Shown in pieces: positions 17,886 to 25,315 of a stretch of DNA of 64,000 nucleotides. A program made the translations under genes and the position numbers. The stretch spans positions 130,771 through 194,770 of the forward strand of contig NZ_JBHSEF010000021.1 in the NCBI RefSeq assembly GCF_042649045.1. The letters run 5' to 3'. The notes below the pieces were generated by a model. That model saw only the letters and a program-made list of their open reading frames with translations. It searched no databases and had not been told where the DNA came from. This stretch comes from Chryseomicrobium palamuruense. GTDB lineage: Bacteria; Bacillota; Bacilli; Bacillales_A; Planococcaceae. How positions within the stretch are numbered: the first letter of the stretch is position 1; every line of letters begins with the position of its first letter.

Positions 17886-18329
17886 TTGACTCCCTCCAAT
17901 GGTTTTTATATAAGAAACTGTTCGATTTGCTTCTTGAAACCCCAGTCTTTCGTGCATCTGTTGACTTTCCACATTATGTAGTTCGACCTCACTTCCGAAT
18001 TCTGTACACCCGCGGCGGAAAGCCCATTGTTCTGCTACTTCCACCAATTTACGAGCAATGCCTTGGTTTCGCATCTGCTCGTCTACATATAAACCTTCTA
18101 AATAACCGACCGGAGATGAGGAAGAACCTTCTACATAATCACGCCGTAACTGAACTTGTGAAAATCCAATAGCTTCATCATCATTCCATGCGACAAAAAA
18201 GGCAGCATCCTTATCGCCTACAAATCCAACAAGTTCGTCTTGCCACTCACTCGGTGTTTGGCCAGGCCATAAACCGTTTAGTAAAGGTAAGAGTGTCTCG
18301 TATTGATCATCTTTGAGTTGTGTGATCAT
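17142..18329 (-). CDS. In-frame fusion: AAC(6')-like acetyltransferase plus short-chain dehydrogenase
   Basis: One frame of 395 residues joins two complete proteins. Residues 1-144 resemble aminoglycoside 6'-N-acetyltransferases of the AAC(6')-I type (SSPVGYLEGLYV, QGIARKLVEVAEQWA, CTEFGSEVELHN, MHERLGFQE). Residues 149-395 form a YueD-like SDR. The AAC family normally ends where residue 144 lies; the next codon is GGA (17897-17895), one base from TGA, and it also begins a perfect GGAGGGAG ribosome-binding site before ATG-ATG. Stop loss is the simplest explanation. ATGA overlap with the gene upstream. Whether it confers drug resistance cannot be judged from sequence. Confidence 0.85.
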   Translation of the reverse strand: MITQLKDDQYETLLPLLNGLWPGQTPSEWQDELVGFVGDKDAAFFVAWNDDEAIGFSQVQLRRDYVEGSSSSPVGYLEGLYVDEQMRNQGIARKLVEVAEQWAFRRGCTEFGSEVELHNVESQQMHERLGFQEANRTVSYIKTIGGSQMMDCVVITGSSKGLGEGLVESFVEKGIPVIGISRTESATQSGVTSLLYDLSKSGVPLTATEHVWQEIEKIGAKRVTVIHNASVIDPIERVGNLDPDRLETAFRVNVMAPMLMTNSLFQHARGTDVQLTIVNVTSGAGSRPISGWSVYNSTKAAINMHTEVAGLELEQSQSSHRVIAYNPGVMDTGMQETIRSSSADAFADLGRFKELKEKGDLRSPRTVADALRDLLFAGDVTNGEIYLVTDLLEGK

Positions 18330-18694
18330 TTGTTGCCATCCCCTTCCGCATCCGGCACGTCATGGAGGCTGATTTCATTATTAAGCACCGTGATCATCAC
18401 TTCATAATTGCCTTTCCGGTAAAATGTCGTTGGTCCTTGGTCACTTGTTTTCTCCCAACCGCGTTGCCAAATAATCATCTGATAATCTAGGGGTAATCCT
18501 TTATCCTGCTTCGCTTTGTCCCATGTATAAATGGTCAAGCCCTCTGTCTGCTCGATGCGTTCGGCAGATTTTGCAATCGGAAAGCCCGCGTGCGCATCCA
18601 ATGAACGGTACTGGCTGTTTTGGTAGGCATAACTGACAACTACGACATTGGTAACAAGAAGCACGATAAAAGCGAGCCATTTCCATCGTTTCAT
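18326..18694 (-). CDS. Membrane-anchored hypothetical protein
   Basis: 122 residues with one N-terminal membrane anchor (WLAFIVLLVTNVVVVSYAY) and an extracytoplasmic domain. It overlaps both neighbours by ATGA, so it belongs to the maa-SDR operon. I do not recognise the outer domain. Confidence 0.7.
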   Translation of the reverse strand: MKRWKWLAFIVLLVTNVVVVSYAYQNSQYRSLDAHAGFPIAKSAERIEQTEGLTIYTWDKAKQDKGLPLDYQMIIWQRGWEKTSDQGPTTFYRKGNYEVMITVLNNEISLHDVPDAEGDGNK

Positions 18695-18891
18695 GAGTGG
18701 TTCTCCTTTCGGTACCGATACGTTTCAAAGAAGGCGAGCGCGAGTAGAATAACTGTGATGCCAATATACAGCCAAAGTGTCCCCAGTTCTTGAAGTCGTT
18801 CGCGGTAAATAAAGATAAAAATCAGTGCGGCTATAGAGACGATATAATGAAAAATCATTAACATTAAACGCTTTTCTCGTGTTGATTTCAT
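18691..18891 (-). CDS. Small two-segment membrane protein
   Basis: 66 residues, two membrane segments (IFHYIVSIAALIFIFIYRE and LWLYIGITVILLALAFF) with a basic end. Four-base overlaps with maa upstream and the anchored protein downstream support translation. Function unknown. Confidence 0.7.
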   Translation of the reverse strand: MKSTREKRLMLMIFHYIVSIAALIFIFIYRERLQELGTLWLYIGITVILLALAFFETYRYRKENHS

Positions 18892-19457
18892 GTCTGACTT
18901 CCTGCTTTCAATTGTTTGATAATACGAGCCGGATTACCACCTACGACAACGTCACTCGGTACATCTTTGGTGACGACCGCTCCGGACGCGATGATGGCTC
19001 GATTTCCTATCGTAACGCCAGGTAGAATAAGAGCGCCTCCCCCAATCCATACATCGTCGCCGATTCTAACAGGAATGCCATACTCTCTCCCTGATGAGCG
19101 TTCAACAGAATCCAGCGGATGGGTAGCTGTATAGATGTGAACACCAGGCCCAAGCATGCACCGGTCTCCAAACCGGATTTCACACACGTCGAGAAACACA
19201 CAGTCAAAATTAGCAAAGAATGCTTTTCCGGTTTGAATATTGTAGCCATAATCCACTCGGAGGGACGGTTCAATGACCGGGATATCCGTGGTTTCTCCTA
19301 ATAGTTGTTGTAAGATCTCTTCACGACGTTTCGTTTCTTCAGGCAACGTCAGGTTATATGTATAAACTAGTTGGCGGGCTCGGGTCCTTTCCGCGACGAG
19401 TTCAGGATCTTGGGCAAGATACATTTCCCCTGCAAGCATAGATTCTTTTTCGGTCAT
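18888..19457 (-). CDS. maa: Maltose O-acetyltransferase-type hexapeptide-repeat acetyltransferase
   Basis: Maa/LacA enzymes acetylate sugars with acetyl-CoA. The 189 residues have the N-terminal helical cap (MLAGEMYLAQDPELVAER), then left-handed beta-helix hexapeptide repeats ending GNRAIIASGAVVTKDVPSDVVVGGNPA. The catalytic His lies in YTATHPLD. Length and motifs fit Maa closely. It is the first gene of a tightly packed operon whose other members are unrelated in kind. Confidence 0.88.
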   Translation of the reverse strand: MTEKESMLAGEMYLAQDPELVAERTRARQLVYTYNLTLPEETKRREEILQQLLGETTDIPVIEPSLRVDYGYNIQTGKAFFANFDCVFLDVCEIRFGDRCMLGPGVHIYTATHPLDSVERSSGREYGIPVRIGDDVWIGGGALILPGVTIGNRAIIASGAVVTKDVPSDVVVGGNPARIIKQLKAGSQT

Positions 19458-19516
19458 TTTCTATCACACCCCTTTCTTCTATTATCGCGAATGTGACTTA
19501 AAAAGACAAAGAAGAT

Positions 19517-19553
19517 AAAAAGCTGCACACATAGTTTAGATGTGTACAGCTTT
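19517..19553 (-). terminator. Terminator of the RDD gene (symmetrical)
   Basis: AAAGCTGTACACATCTAAAC and its complement form a stem directly after the minus-strand stop, followed by TTTTTAT. Confidence 0.8.
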
Positions 19554-19561
19554 CATAAACT

Positions 19562-19966
19562 TTAGTTTACTTCACGCACGACGGTGCCAAATTTTTGATC
19601 ATGTGGATAGGCGCTCCCGTCTTTTCCTTCAAACCCTTTGCGGTCTTTTAGATAATCAAACGTACTTACCATATCGCGATAAACTGCTCGTTTCAGGACT
19701 TGCTCACAGCTTGGATTCTGTCCATCTTCTGTTTCTAATTTGAGACCCACTGCTTTGTAGCCTAGTGTTTGTCCATTGTTCTTCATTTGGATGGCCTCCA
19801 TTCCCCACATGACAAATGTAGGCAACAACGTTGCGTAAACGGCTTCCGCTGAGCGATTTTTCTTAGTGACACTTTTAAGAGCCGTTTCAATTCCGATGGA
19901 TACTGCTGTAGCAATCACCGTATCGATCAATATCGCTTTGGTACGTTTTTTACTAAGTTCTTTCAT
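19562..19966 (-). CDS. RDD-family membrane protein
   Basis: 134 residues with the RDD layout: RTKAILIDTVIATAVSIGIE at the start, a second segment AVYATLLPTFVMWGMEAI, and the GQTLGYKAVGLKLETEDGQ motif. RDD proteins are small transporters or membrane adaptors. The ATG at 19966 overlaps the upstream stop by four bases; the longer frame upstream overlaps that gene and is rejected. Confidence 0.82.
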   Translation of the reverse strand: MKELSKKRTKAILIDTVIATAVSIGIETALKSVTKKNRSAEAVYATLLPTFVMWGMEAIQMKNNGQTLGYKAVGLKLETEDGQNPSCEQVLKRAVYRDMVSTFDYLKDRKGFEGKDGSAYPHDQKFGTVVREVN

Positions 19967-20175
19967 GCGAGCACTCCCTTTTTCTTTAAATATCCTTGGA
20001 TTATAAGCCAAAAGATGGTCCCCGTCACAAGGCTTTGTATCATCCAGTAGAAGGTTGTGAATGTCGTTCGCTCGTCTCCTGGTTGGTACATGTACGTTAA
20101 CACCATTCCGGAAATCCATTGTCCAAGTGCTATTGTGATAAACGCAAGTAAAACCATGCCAAGCCAAAATTTCAT
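19963..20175 (-). CDS. Small membrane protein coupled to the RDD gene
   Basis: 70 residues with two membrane segments; the ATG at 20175 follows GAGGTGAGGAAT. The ATGA overlap with the RDD gene suggests stoichiometric expression with it. No family recognised. Confidence 0.7.
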   Translation of the reverse strand: MKFWLGMVLLAFITIALGQWISGMVLTYMYQPGDERTTFTTFYWMIQSLVTGTIFWLIIQGYLKKKGVLA

Positions 20176-20218
20176 ATTCCTCACCTCTTCATACGTACGA
20201 AAAAACGTTGAAAAAGTT

Positions 20219-20614
20219 TCAATCAATGAACCGAGCACGCACTTCCGGAGGCGGAATTTCACACGCATCCTTTTGACCAAACCATTTATAGCGGTTTCGA
20301 GCAATTACATGGTACCCTGCGTTACGCAACGATTTAGGAAGTATTCGACCTACACTCAACATCTTCCATGGACCGTCTAGATGACGGGCTACTTGAAATG
20401 CAGCATCTGATTCCAGATAGGCTTTTCCGTTTTCAATAAAGATAAAGCTGTCGATGTCAGATGGAATCTGATGCTGTCGTAACAACTGTTGACCTGTCTC
20501 ACCTTGAAGGGAGGTGAAATGGATTGTACCCGCTGTATTGTGCTTCCAAATAAATTTCACGCTGGCATCACAGAAGTTACAAAGCCCGTCGTATAGCACG
20601 AGTGATGGTTCCAT
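20219..20614 (-). CDS. yuxK: DCC-family thiol-disulphide oxidoreductase (YuxK-like)
   Basis: 131 residues (family about 125-140). The defining N-terminal motif is YDGLCNFCDASV, with the DxLCxxC pair, in a thioredoxin-like fold; FTSLQGETGQQLL and RNRYKWFG are also conserved in DUF393. The reaction is unproven. The gene precedes the small-protein/RDD pair by about 45 bases. Confidence 0.88.
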   Translation of the reverse strand: MEPSLVLYDGLCNFCDASVKFIWKHNTAGTIHFTSLQGETGQQLLRQHQIPSDIDSFIFIENGKAYLESDAAFQVARHLDGPWKMLSVGRILPKSLRNAGYHVIARNRYKWFGQKDACEIPPPEVRARFID

Positions 20615-20682
20615 ATGATTTGCCTCCTCCCACTAGAGCTATCACTTAAAGTATAGCACTAAACCCTTTGTCGAGGGTTCTG

Positions 20683-21105
20683 TTATTCACCGTATTGTTT
20701 CACATGGCTGCGCTGATTGCGGAACGACATCGTTCCCACAATGATGACTAAAATGCCGACCACGACTAAGAGCGCTGTCCAAATCGAGAAGCCGCTCCCT
20801 TTCGGTTCTGCATAATTCGCTAGTACGAACACACCTGGTTCTTTTTCCACTGCGATGGTTTCACGTCGATCGATTCCTTGGACTTCATAATAAAACGTTC
20901 CGACAGGAAAGACATTGGATGCCCCGTTTTCAATCTCTGTAGACATTGTCGTCACCTCGCCAATGGCCGTGCCAACGTCTTCCGGTAAAATTTCCTGAGT
21001 TGTCACTTCATATACTTTCCCCTCATGCACTACAAACTCATAGGCTGCATACGCAGGCGTTGCAAAAAGAAGCGTTAACAAGACTATACTATGTACTATT
21101 CTCAT
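20683..21105 (-). CDS. Secreted or membrane-anchored hypothetical protein
   Basis: The ATG at 21105 gives a clean signal peptide (MRIVHSIVLLTLLFATPAYA), an extracytoplasmic region and a C-terminal membrane helix (IWTALLVVVGILVIIVGTM), i.e. a type I topology. A GTG at 21123 that abuts the upstream stop is an alternative start. Family unknown; the neighbours are also membrane proteins. Confidence 0.7.
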   Translation of the reverse strand: MRIVHSIVLLTLLFATPAYAAYEFVVHEGKVYEVTTQEILPEDVGTAIGEVTTMSTEIENGASNVFPVGTFYYEVQGIDRRETIAVEKEPGVFVLANYAEPKGSGFSIWTALLVVVGILVIIVGTMSFRNQRSHVKQYGE

Positions 21106-21123
21106 GCTGTTAGATGTCCTCAC

Positions 21124-21336
21124 TTACTCATAATATTTTTCCCGTACAAACAAATCACTGATTTTCCAGACCGTTATCTGAGCAAAGATGACACAAAAAA
21201 ACATGACTCCGATGCTCATCAGCAACACACCCGCACCAGATAATGCAGGCAGGAATTCATTCCAAAGCCACTCCGCTGTCTGGTAATACAGATAGATAAA
21301 AGCAATCCATAGCAAAAACCGAACCAAGGAAAACAT
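21124..21336 (-). CDS. Small membrane protein (70 residues)
   Basis: Two hydrophobic segments and a charged end (VREKYYE). The ATG at 21336 follows AAAGGGGTGAGCGAC; the upstream extension in frame lacks a ribosome-binding site. It immediately precedes the type I membrane protein gene. Confidence 0.65.
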   Translation of the reverse strand: MFSLVRFLLWIAFIYLYYQTAEWLWNEFLPALSGAGVLLMSIGVMFFCVIFAQITVWKISDLFVREKYYE

Positions 21337-21399
21337 GTCGCTCACCCCTTTGAACTTCATAGCTACTCCATAAGTTCTCCATGGCTCCGACAAAATCCT

Positions 21400-22038
21400 C
21401 TAATTTCTTTTCAAATTTTCTTCGATGAAGCTAAAAATTTGCTCTTCGTTGTCAAGATTTGCGTTACATACGGCAGGGTCTTCACAAATGTAGTGACTAT
21501 AGGAGGTAAATGCGTCTTCGGCCTTCCCTTTTACAGTGGCCGTAAACAGGTTGACGAGTGTATGATGACGGCAGATACGGCAGATACCTTTGACCGTATC
21601 TGACTGGGTCACTCCTTGAAGCGTCTTCCAGTCTTCGTCCTGCCGCGTCACAAAGTATTGCCGATGCGTCCCAGAATCCTTCCATGATAAATACGTCACT
21701 GATTTCCAATCATATGCATCAAGTTTTGGTAAGCGCAGTCGCTTCTCTTTCTTAAAGAGTTTCTTGACGACCTCTGCTTGCGGATAGGTAAACGGAATGA
21801 CATAGGCTTTTAACGCATGTAAAAACAAGTCTGCATGGGTACGATCTTCTACCTCTAAAAGTTGCCTAATGATTTGCTCCGTTTCCGGACGGTCAGGCAG
21901 CTGGGCAGCCAGCTCGGTCTCAATTAACCCTTTTACTGCCGCAATCACGTCTTTATCTTTAGAAGCCGTACGTGCATTTAATAATTTTGTGACTTGTGTA
22001 GTGATGAATCGTTCGTTGGCTACTGATAAAAACTCCAT
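21400..22038 (-). CDS. FusB/FusC-family EF-G-binding protein with treble-clef zinc finger
   Basis: FusB-type proteins bind elongation factor G, help it leave the ribosome and can rescue translation stalled by fusidic acid. The 212 residues match the family length. The C-terminal zinc finger is visible as CRICRHH followed by YICEDPAVCN, giving four cysteines; the N-terminal half is helical. Chromosomal homologues are common in Bacillales, so a housekeeping or low-level intrinsic role is as likely as acquired resistance. Confidence 0.82.
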   Translation of the reverse strand: MEFLSVANERFITTQVTKLLNARTASKDKDVIAAVKGLIETELAAQLPDRPETEQIIRQLLEVEDRTHADLFLHALKAYVIPFTYPQAEVVKKLFKKEKRLRLPKLDAYDWKSVTYLSWKDSGTHRQYFVTRQDEDWKTLQGVTQSDTVKGICRICRHHTLVNLFTATVKGKAEDAFTSYSHYICEDPAVCNANLDNEEQIFSFIEENLKRN

Positions 22039-22083
22039 CTAATTCGCCCCTTTCTCGTTCTATCGTATCATGCACCACCACAC

Positions 22084-22112
22084 AAAAAAAGTTCCTACAC
22101 ATAGGCAGGAAC
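22084..22112 (-). terminator. Terminator of the lipoprotein gene at 22149
   Basis: On the minus strand GTTCCTGCC...GGAAC forms a stem followed by TTTTTTT. Confidence 0.8.
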
Positions 22113-22148
22113 AGGCCTATCATTGAGAGGTAGAGTGAATAGTGGCCG

Positions 22149-22550
22149 CTATCTATATGTATACCAGAGATATCGACCTTCTTCAGGAAGCGTCACATAT
22201 GTGCTTTCTTCTAAAGATGTGTCTGTTGCGATGCCTGCACCGAGATGGTCGAGCTGAACACCTGCATTCACTCTTACATCTGACACGTTGATGATTTCTA
22301 CCATCTTCCAGTTTGGTGAAATCCTTTCTATAACGGCCACATGATAGGTGGATTGCATTTCGTTAGGCTCGACGAGAACAGCAACTGCCCGTCGGTTTCC
22401 AACTGATTCGAGGTGGATCATTTCATTGTCTGGTGAAAGTACCGCTTCTTCTAAAAGACCGGGTAGCGAGTCTCGAACGGTTTCTTCGAATGGATTCGTG
22501 CATCCAAACAGCACAAGGAAGAGCATGCATAGCATAAGTATTTTTTTCAT
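22149..22550 (-). CDS. Lipoprotein of unknown function
   Basis: 133 residues with a lipoprotein signal (MKKILMLCMLFLVLFGC; the lipobox Cys is residue 17), so it should be anchored on the outer face of the membrane. The mature part has no motif I recognise. Monocistronic, with its own terminator. Confidence 0.75.
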   Translation of the reverse strand: MKKILMLCMLFLVLFGCTNPFEETVRDSLPGLLEEAVLSPDNEMIHLESVGNRRAVAVLVEPNEMQSTYHVAVIERISPNWKMVEIINVSDVRVNAGVQLDHLGAGIATDTSLEESTYVTLPEEGRYLWYTYR

Positions 22551-22649
22551 CCTCCGACCCCTTTTTACATCATATTACCATTTTTATAAACAAAAGGTTT
22601 CGTTTTGAAAGAATATTTTGTAAACTGAATTAAAGGGAGGAAAGTTGAT

Positions 22650-22892
22650 GTGATTTTTTGGTTACCAATTTTTTTATTGCTGTTCTTCTTAACTGTGCAA
22701 GCAACATTCGCAGAAATGGGTGTTGTCCGTTATTCTCTTCTAGCTATCAGTACACATACTATCATTGTTTTCGTCTTCTTCACGGACCACCCACTTACTT
22801 GGTTCATCTATATCTTGACTATCCAAATGTGGGCTTTGTTCGTAGTCACCCTTTATCGTCGCAACAAATGGCGTGAAGGCAAATTGATTTAA
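22650..22892 (+). CDS. Small membrane protein, paralogue of the gene at 2441
   Basis: 80 residues starting with GTG after GGGAGGAAAGTTGAT. Three hydrophobic stretches and a basic tail YRRNKWREGK match the order seen in the 80-residue product at 2441-2683. Function unknown. Both copies stand at the edge of small-protein or nuclease genes. Confidence 0.7.
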   Translation: MIFWLPIFLLLFFLTVQATFAEMGVVRYSLLAISTHTIIVFVFFTDHPLTWFIYILTIQMWALFVVTLYRRNKWREGKLI

Positions 22893-22935
22893 AAAATCCC
22901 TCCTAGCTAATACTGATGCTAGAAGGGATATTTTT
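22891..22935 (+). terminator. Bidirectional terminator between convergent genes
   Basis: ATCCCTCCTAGC pairs with GCTAGAAGGGAT; A6 before and TTTTT after serve both directions. Confidence 0.85.
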
Positions 22936-23359
22936 ATTGCTCGTATAACTCCGTAAGGGCATTGCTGAACTCCGGTTTCACTTTCACTGTATCTCGTACA
23001 CTCTGCACTTGCTGAATGGCATCCTCTACGGTCGAAGCTCGACCCATTTCAAGTAGAACGGCAGCAGCAATGGTTCCCGTCCGGCCACTTCCTCCTTGGC
23101 AGTGGAAGAACACTGACTTTCCTTCATCAAAATCGGAAACAATCTGCTGAGCGACTTGCTTTATTGAATCCGCTTGTCCACCTTCGTCTTCTTTTAATGG
23201 TAACGACACACTTTGCGGGGTCGACAGTTCGCCTTTTTCCGCTGCTTCCGCACGTAAATCATAAATCACATCCACATGTTCTTTCTCAGCTACTTCTCCT
23301 GCTGCAGCCGCCCCACCAATATAGACCTTACCTGGGATTAATTCATTATAAGAACTCAT
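22934..23359 (-). CDS. Dual-specificity/tyrosine-type protein phosphatase
   Basis: 141 residues with the P-loop signature HCQGGSGRTG (Cys nucleophile and Arg) and an upstream Asp-containing loop (LKEDEGGQAD) as likely general acid. This is a compact cysteine phosphatase of the DSP/Cin1 type; the substrate could be a phosphoprotein or a phosphoester metabolite. ATG after GGAGGATGAT. Confidence 0.85.
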   Translation of the reverse strand: MSSYNELIPGKVYIGGAAAAGEVAEKEHVDVIYDLRAEAAEKGELSTPQSVSLPLKEDEGGQADSIKQVAQQIVSDFDEGKSVFFHCQGGSGRTGTIAAAVLLEMGRASTVEDAIQQVQSVRDTVKVKPEFSNALTELYEQ

Positions 23360-23500
23360 CGTATCATCCTCCCTTTTTCTCTTATCTTCACTATACCCGA
23401 TTCGGTTTTTTGTACGCTATGCTAAACTTCTAATCGTTGGTTTCATTACGCTTTTCATTGTGATTTATGTGATCGAAACACCTAAATAGCCAATATAAAT

Positions 23501-23537
23501 AGCCGACTTCCTCTTGACTAGGAAACCGGCTTTTTTT
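23501..23537 (+). terminator. Terminator-like hairpin
   Basis: AGCCGACTTCCTC pairs imperfectly with GGAAACCGGCT and is followed by TTTTTT. No convincing plus-strand gene lies upstream (23400-23487 is open but has no start). Confidence 0.6.
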
Positions 23538-23631
23538 ATGCATTCTTTATTTGCATTCGGTTGATTTGCCAAACAACGAGTGCGATAACCACACAAATGA
23601 TGGCTATGTATAAAAAGATTTCTTTGGACAT
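23536..23631 (-). CDS. 31-residue single-pass membrane peptide
   Basis: MSKEIFLYIAIICVVIALVV is followed by a basic tail (WQINRMQIKNA), one membrane helix. A GGGAGG site lies about 25 bases upstream, which is far; an in-frame ATT codon at better spacing (23646) might be the true start. Too short for homology-based support. Confidence 0.4.
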   Translation of the reverse strand: MSKEIFLYIAIICVVIALVVWQINRMQIKNA

Positions 23632-23674
23632 TAGGATATACGGAATTAAAAGATGAACCTCCCTCACGTCTTAC

Positions 23675-23833
23675 TTACATAAATAGAATCATCATCCCGA
23701 TGGCTATTCCCACAATCCAGTACGCAAAAGTGATGACAAATGCTTTTCCACCGGAAGTACCACCTACTTGCATTAACACTTCCGGACGATCCCCGATTTC
23801 TTGAACTTTTTGTTTTGTGAATTCAAAATACAT
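23675..23833 (-). CDS. Small C-terminally anchored membrane protein (52 residues)
   Basis: The ATG at 23833 follows CAAGGGAATAAG. A soluble N-terminal part (MYFEFTKQKVQEIGDRPEVL) precedes one membrane helix (AFVITFAYWIVGIAIGMMILF), so it is probably tail-anchored. Family unknown. Only 13 bases separate it from the divergent frame on the plus strand. Confidence 0.55.
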   Translation of the reverse strand: MYFEFTKQKVQEIGDRPEVLMQVGGTSGGKAFVITFAYWIVGIAIGMMILFM

Positions 23834-23846
23834 CTTATTCCCTTGA

Positions 23847-24110
23847 ATGCCCACGTATTTTGCTGATGAACTGGCGGGAAATGCTTCTACGCATCCAGTG
23901 AAGTTAAATACCACCCAACTCGACGCTTTAGAGACACTGAGAAAGGAAATCTATGCGCTTCAAAATGAGATTGAGTTTGCCAAATCTTTAAAAGCTGAAA
24001 TGAATGAAGATATCCAACCCGAAGATTACATGCTCGACTATTTTGAAACGCTCGACTCCCACACACACTGGCGGTATCTAGAGGCAAATGAGTTTAATGT
24101 TACTGACTAA
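23847..24110 (+). CDS. Hypothetical helical protein (87 residues)
   Basis: A hydrophilic protein with a predicted helix (LDALETLRKEIYALQNEIEFAKSL, broken here after 20: LDALETLRKEIYALQNEIEF). Composition looks like real coding sequence, but no ribosome-binding site precedes the ATG at 23847, which lies 13 bases from the divergent start; the true start may be further in. It overlaps the stop of the convergent gene by four bases. Confidence 0.45.
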   Translation: MPTYFADELAGNASTHPVKLNTTQLDALETLRKEIYALQNEIEFAKSLKAEMNEDIQPEDYMLDYFETLDSHTHWRYLEANEFNVTD

Positions 24111-24604
24111 CGCCACCGTTCCACAGCTTCCGAAAGGGTATCCAGTCGAACAGAGCCCTTTTGCATTGGAGGCGGACACTGCTGATTGTACGTATAAATC
24201 TTATCGTTGATGGACTTTAAACGAAGGTCCGCATCTCGCTTTTTGCCATTTTGTAGGTCTTGATCAAGTGCAATCAGGGCATCTCGAATCTGGTGTTGGA
24301 GATCCAGCCAATAGGGTTTGTAACCTGAGTCTTTTGCTAAACGTTGAAAATGCTGAAAGACATCGCCTTTTAAATACTCCTCTGACAAAGGTTTCCCCGC
24401 ACCTGGCAGGTTATCCATGCCACCTGTTTTCGTATATTCCTTCAAAATCTCGCCAATCAAATCTGAGTAATGCGGTTGATCATCCTTCACTTCTTCCGCC
24501 TCCTTTTTCTTCTCTTTAGTTATTTCTATGCGAAAGTCTTCATTCCTACCGCTAAATGTGACAGATGAGGAAACAATCTTGGTGTTGTAAGGATAAGCGG
24601 TCAT
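24107..24604 (-). CDS. DUF1992 (DnaJ-homologue-subfamily C member 28-like) protein
   Basis: 165 residues. The domain is recognised by SDLIGEILKEYTKTGGMDNL, GAGKPLSEEYLKGD and the segment KPYWLDLQHQIRDAL, the conserved core of DUF1992. There is no membrane segment; the N-terminal 45 residues are charged and probably disordered. The biochemical role is not established. Confidence 0.8.
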   Translation of the reverse strand: MTAYPYNTKIVSSSVTFSGRNEDFRIEITKEKKKEAEEVKDDQPHYSDLIGEILKEYTKTGGMDNLPGAGKPLSEEYLKGDVFQHFQRLAKDSGYKPYWLDLQHQIRDALIALDQDLQNGKKRDADLRLKSINDKIYTYNQQCPPPMQKGSVRLDTLSEAVERWR

Positions 24605-24698
24605 TCAACTTACAGAAAAGCGATTTTTCGTGACAGAACAGTAAATTGTTGTGACAACACGGGATTTTCATCCACCTAAAAAAGCGTAGCAATTATTA

Positions 24699-24758
24699 AA
24701 CCCCAGGTCTTGAATCACAAGCCAAGTTTACTTGGTTTGCGATACAAGCCCTGGGGTT
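24699..24758 (+). repeat. Nested palindromic repeat, copy 1 (R1)
   Basis: The outer arms AACCCCAGGTCTTG and CAAGCCCTGGGGTT enclose the inner hairpin CCAAGTTTACTTGG. It lies 20 bases after the ypbQ stop codon. Confidence 0.85.
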
Positions 24759-24778
24759 GTCTCATTTTTTCTTTATCA

Positions 24779-25315
24779 TCAGAAAACTTCCTTATAATTT
24801 GTATCTTCAGACAGTGCTGCTTCTTCAATTGGAATTCGCACAGATAACATCCACAAATTTAATAAAGAAAACACAAATACAGTTATAAATGCATTGAACA
24901 TTAATGGAATCACTAATAGTTCAAGAGCTACAATTGTGTAATTAGGATGTCTCATAAATCGAAAAGGTCCTTTTTTCACAACTGAAGCTCCAGGGAGAAT
25001 CATAATTTTTGTATTCCAAAATCGTCCTAACGAGGAAAGTACCCATATTCTCATTAATTGAGTTATTGCAAAGATTATAAGAAGTGGTATCAAAAATAAG
25101 GATAACCCTCGATCTAGTAAGGTGAATTCGAGCAAGAGGCTAATAAAAAATCCGACGTGCAAAGCAACCATAAATGGATAATGACGTTTGCCCACTTCAT
25201 ACCCACCTTGAGATTTAATCCACTCTTCATTTCGCTTCGCTATAAATAATTCAATTATCCGTTGAATAATGACAAATCCGAAAATGGTAAAAAAAACGAG
25301 TTCATTTATGTCCAT
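24779..25315 (-). CDS. ypbQ: Isoprenylcysteine-methyltransferase-like membrane methyltransferase YpbQ/BpsB
   Basis: In B. subtilis this partner of the type III polyketide synthase methylates alkylpyrones. The 178-residue polytopic protein shows the ICMT signature near its C-terminus (GPFRFMRHPNYTIVALELL) that binds S-adenosylmethionine. It overlaps the bcsA stop by ten bases, so the pair is one operon. The region is visibly more A+T-rich than its surroundings. Confidence 0.9.
   Translation of the reverse strand: MDINELVFFTIFGFVIIQRIIELFIAKRNEEWIKSQGGYEVGKRHYPFMVALHVGFFISLLLEFTLLDRGLSLFLIPLLIIFAITQLMRIWVLSSLGRFWNTKIMILPGASVVKKGPFRFMRHPNYTIVALELLVIPLMFNAFITVFVFSLLNLWMLSVRIPIEEAALSEDTNYKEVF

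Noticed and set aside
23400..23487. Short hydrophobic plus-strand frame (ends VIYVIETPK) before the hairpin at 23501
   Set aside because: No start codon or ribosome-binding site; it could be a remnant, but cannot be supported.
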